Shown here: one piece after another, positions 60,593-64,000 of the stretch
Layout of the letters: every line of letters begins with the position of its first letter
Position numbering within the stretch: the stretch's first letter is position 1
NCBI GenBank assembly: GCA_002914805.1
Contig: JXTB01000120.1
Span: 110,037-174,036, forward strand
Length of the DNA: 64,000 nt
DNA from: Parasponia andersonii
Lineage: Eukaryota > Streptophyta > Magnoliopsida > Rosales > Cannabaceae
Direction of reading: 5' to 3'
The notes under the pieces: model-generated
Seen by the model: the letters and a program-made list of their open reading frames with translations, nothing else
What the model was told of the DNA's origin: nothing
Database searches by the model: none
Made by a program: the position numbers and the translations under genes

Positions 60593-63575
60593 TGTAACAC
60601 CCCCTAGTTTAACCATATTGTTATATACAGTCAAACTATGAAGTATTATTCTTTCTTAAACATTATCTTTTAATTGTGATAAAAAGGTGGGCAAATTTTT
60701 TTTTTTTGAACTTTGCAAAACCTTTAAATAAAAGCAACTGCATGGCATTTCTTGTAAAAAGTGCATTTACAAAATGTACAAGAGGTTTTTACCAGTCGAT
60801 TTTGCCATCAATAGTAGTATTTACATTACACCAAAATATCTTAAAACAAAAATGTCGCCCATAGGTCAAGCTCGTTTACATCTGTATGATCATGGCGACA
60901 AAAGGCAAGTCAGGCAACCAGCTAGTCAATACCAAAATGTGCCTGCTCATCTGCATCACAAGACTAAAATGAACTAAAGCTCAGTAAGTAAAAACTATGC
61001 ATGCTTATGAATACTTTAAAACTCATAAAGTTCCCATTATACCCGTTTTCTTTCTTAAACATTTGAGTCCATATATTTTCCTTAAAAATTATTCTTAGTT
61101 GGGCCCCTTAGCACATTGCTTGTCCCGTAAATCGATATGCCGTGATAATATTGGGCGGAAACTTTGGCTAAAAGTAAAAATAAGGTGCGACCGTCGTGTG
61201 AGATTTTTTTTTTTTTTTGAAAACTCCTTCCCTCATCAAAGAGGTATCTCACACCGTGCTAATATTATCCTGCTTCAACGAGACACATCATAAGATCCGC
61301 AAGTCCCGCTTCAACGGGAGAGTCTGCATCAACAGACTTACCTACCCAGCTCCAACAGATTAGCAATTGCCATTAAAACTTAATTTATAAAATTGGTACA
61401 ATGGTACTCACTTTCAAATACTCTTATAATAAAAGTCTCTATTTGCATGCAAAACATGCCATGCACATGCCATTTCATAACTTTCATGAATAAGTAAGTT
61501 TCACATAAATACATCTTTAATATAGTTCTTGTGATACAGTTGTAAGTCTTTACTTACCTCGTGTCTTGAATAGGAATTGATAGTGGAAATAGTCAATATC
61601 CTCTAGAAATTGGTGTGCTAATCACCTGTCATAAATTACTATTATTCAATATGTTTATTTTACAAAAAGAATGCATTAAGATATTTGAACAATACCGAAA
61701 TCAAAACTTTCACCAATTTAGGAAACTTAATCTTAAAATGACTCAGGAGTATATAAATAGCATTGAAAAACTGTTCAAAAGTATTTAAAATATGAATGCT
61801 AGTTCATTAGCACAAAATGATCCAAAATGGCACATAATTTTGTAAAAACAAGTCCATTTGCTCCTAAATGGTGCCATTTCATTTTAAAAACATTTGGACA
61901 GCACCTCCCCTATTTTAGGGACATTCCCACATGATTAAAATCATGGTTTTAAACCTGCCATATAATTAACAATCCAATTCCCACATATACACATCAAAGA
62001 GTATCATTTGGAACAGCCTAAGTGCATTTGAATTCCTTTCAATCTTTTACAAAGTTTAAACGACTTTTATACTTGTGTGCCATCATAACCAGCCATAAAA
62101 TAAGTGTAATAACTAATAGAATCAATAAAATATATACTATAAGTTTAAGAAATCAGATTACAAATATGGAAAACTTAATCTACCATACATAAAAACACTT
62201 AATTGCATAAATAGCAATCTTTGGGGCCTTAGGTTTAACTTTAATCCTCCACCTAAATTTTATGTTTCCAATGATATATAAGGTTTCTAGGATCATTATT
62301 CACCAAATAATTACTTTGGTTTAAGGGCTAACACAAAAGAAGTTAACTATAAGTTCAAAATCATACATAATGCTCACTTTGACTAGTTTGAGCTTTTGTT
62401 GGATTTCTTGCCTTCTACCTCCACCAAACTGATTCTCTAAACTTAGGATTAGATTTTTGGACTCAAGAAGACTTGAAGAAACCATTATTTAAGTGGGAAC
62501 AAGTAGAGAATTGAAATTATAAGAAAAGACCTAGAAAGAAAAATTAGTAGAACTACCTTGACTAGTTTTGATCTATCTTGCTTTCTAGAGCTCTAACTTG
62601 AGTTATACCACTTGAAAACTCTTGGAGATGGTTAAGGGAAGTTGAGAGAAGTGTAAAAAGGTATTGGAGAGGCTCAGATCGTGGCTGGAGAGAAAGGGAA
62701 AGCAAATGACCAGATTTAGTCAAAAATCAATACTTAAAGGCTAAGAATGGCATAACTTAAATTCTAAGGGGTATTTTAGATATTTTGCTCATTACATTCT
62801 ATGTGTCAAGCTCTAGAACATCCTTAGCATACTCACCACATTACTGGTCAATCCTATACACCCAAGTGTAGACCAAAATGGTGAAACCTAGCTTAGAAAA
62901 TGAAATCTAGTCATACTTTGACTTATGATCCTATATGGCCAATCTTATTCTAATTTAGTGGAACCTAGTCCCATAACCAATCATTAAACATAAAAAGAAA
63001 GTCCATTAGACTCTAATTGATAATGCAAATAAAGTATAATTGCCCAATTCATAGAATGCACAAAGATGATATTACGCGATTAAGCTGAATCTAAGCTAGC
63101 ATAGTGTAATTAAACAGAGTTCAGTATAATGACTATCATCTCGTGCTTACCTGGAACGAACATTTTTGAAAATACTAGAATAAGTCCTAAACATTAAATT
63201 AAAGCTATTTGATGGGCTAAATACACAGTGAATTTGGTTCTGAAAAGCATGAAAGATGCATTTTACCGAAAAACTACTATTTGACTAAGTTATCAATAAG
63301 TACGATCTTAATGCATGTGCACATAGTATTGCTTTCATAATTATATTCTTTGTTCTTTTAGCACATCGAGCTCTCTTTCTGAGGATATTGAACCTTTACA
63401 TTGCATTGGGACACTTCAATAATCATTAGTGTAATAACACGTATGTAAATGCACAAAACATAATGAATGAGTATGTTACTACAAAACTAGTATTAACGAC
63501 TTCTAGATGCCTAATATGTAATTAGAACATATTTATTATTGGCTTAATATGCATGTGAGAATCTTAGGCACCACA
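60593..63575 (-). repeat. Long 3' LTR (about 3 kb) of a second Ty3/gypsy element
   Basis: On the minus strand it opens TGTGGTGCCTAAG at 63575 and closes GGGGGTGTTACA at 60593, both typical of plant Ty3/gypsy LTRs. A purine-rich tract (GAGGAGAGAATTG on the minus strand, 63576-63590) borders the start, as expected of a polypurine tract. The roughly 3-kb length suits the Del/Tekay group. Homology to a partner LTR cannot be checked because it lies outside the window. Confidence 0.6.
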
Positions 63576-64000
63576 ATTCTCTCCTCATAAAATTTCATCC
63601 TCGAAATTTGCTTACACAAATAGGTGTCGATACTTAATTTTCATCTCTTCCTCTCTTTCTCATGTGGCGTCTTCCACTTCATGGTTCTTCCACAATACTT
63701 TGACCAAAGGGATTTTCTTGTTTCTAAGTTCTTTTTCTTTTGTATCAAAAGTCTTCACTGGATGTTCCTCATAGTTCACATCTTGATTTAGCTCCAATTA
63801 CTTAAATTTCAGAACATGTGAAGGATTTGAAATGTACCTTCTTAACATAGAGACATGAAATACATTGTGTACATTCGACAATGATAGCGGTAAAGCGAGT
63901 CTATAGGCAATATCTCCAACTTTGTCGAGTATCTCAAAAGGACCTACATATCTGGGACTTAGCTTTCCTTTCTTCCCAAACCTCATGATTCCTTTCATAG
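63576..64000 (-). mobile_element. Ty3/gypsy pol C-terminal end, running off the window
   Basis: The minus strand encodes KLSPRYVGPFEILDKVGDIA and YRLALPLSLSNVHNVFHVSM followed by LRRY, the conserved region after integrase in Ty3/gypsy polyproteins. It ends at 63798, about 220 bp before the polypurine tract. The visible part looks whole, but most of the element lies beyond 64000. This element is probably younger than the broken one at 2.4-8.5 kb. Confidence 0.85.

Overview
This is nuclear DNA from a flowering plant, most likely a eudicot. Genes are split by many short GT-AG introns in AT-rich sequence, the spacers are full of decayed plant-type transposons, and every recognisable protein has a plant-specific or plant-typical form (ZYP1, DTM1-like, BTL-type carrier, CCR4 with an N-terminal zinc finger). 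The species cannot be fixed from the sequence alone. There is one assembly gap of about 320 N (43508-43827) and a single N at 52438.

Layout. 1-8.5 kb is retroelement debris: a minus-strand LTR fragment at the left edge, then a broken minus-strand Ty3/gypsy element with three direct LTR copies and one inverted partial copy. 8.5-15.2 kb is AT-rich ground packed with non-autonomous DNA-element remains, including two minisatellites. 15.7-30 kb is a gene island: a DTM1-like SPC12 protein (+), TRM112 (+, intronless), a TMEM135-like membrane protein (-, 8 exons) and a BTL3-like mitochondrial adenine nucleotide carrier (-, 4 exons). 30-35.5 kb is spacer with a candidate Pack-type element that holds an expansin first-exon fragment and a LINE RNase H fragment. 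35.9-42.9 kb is the synaptonemal complex gene ZYP1 (+, 18 exons, 871 aa). 45.3-51.2 kb is a decayed hAT transposon split by a more GC-rich insert. 53.5-58.7 kb is a CCR4-type deadenylase (+, 11 exons, 570 aa). The right end (60.6-64 kb) is the 3' end of a second Ty3/gypsy element with a very long LTR (about 3 kb), running off the window.

The exon models for the six host genes were built by hand. Each sums to a multiple of three and gives a protein that is collinear with its family. They are ordinary housekeeping or meiotic genes and not a pathway, though two (DTM1-like and ZYP1) act in anthers or meiosis. TRM112 beside ZYP1 matches the Arabidopsis neighbourhood, which suggests a conserved block. 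The more unusual signals are two GC-AG introns, two exons that begin with a perfect donor motif (GTAAGT), and the gene-fragment-carrying element at 33-35.5 kb. I did not find a convincing new multi-gene system.
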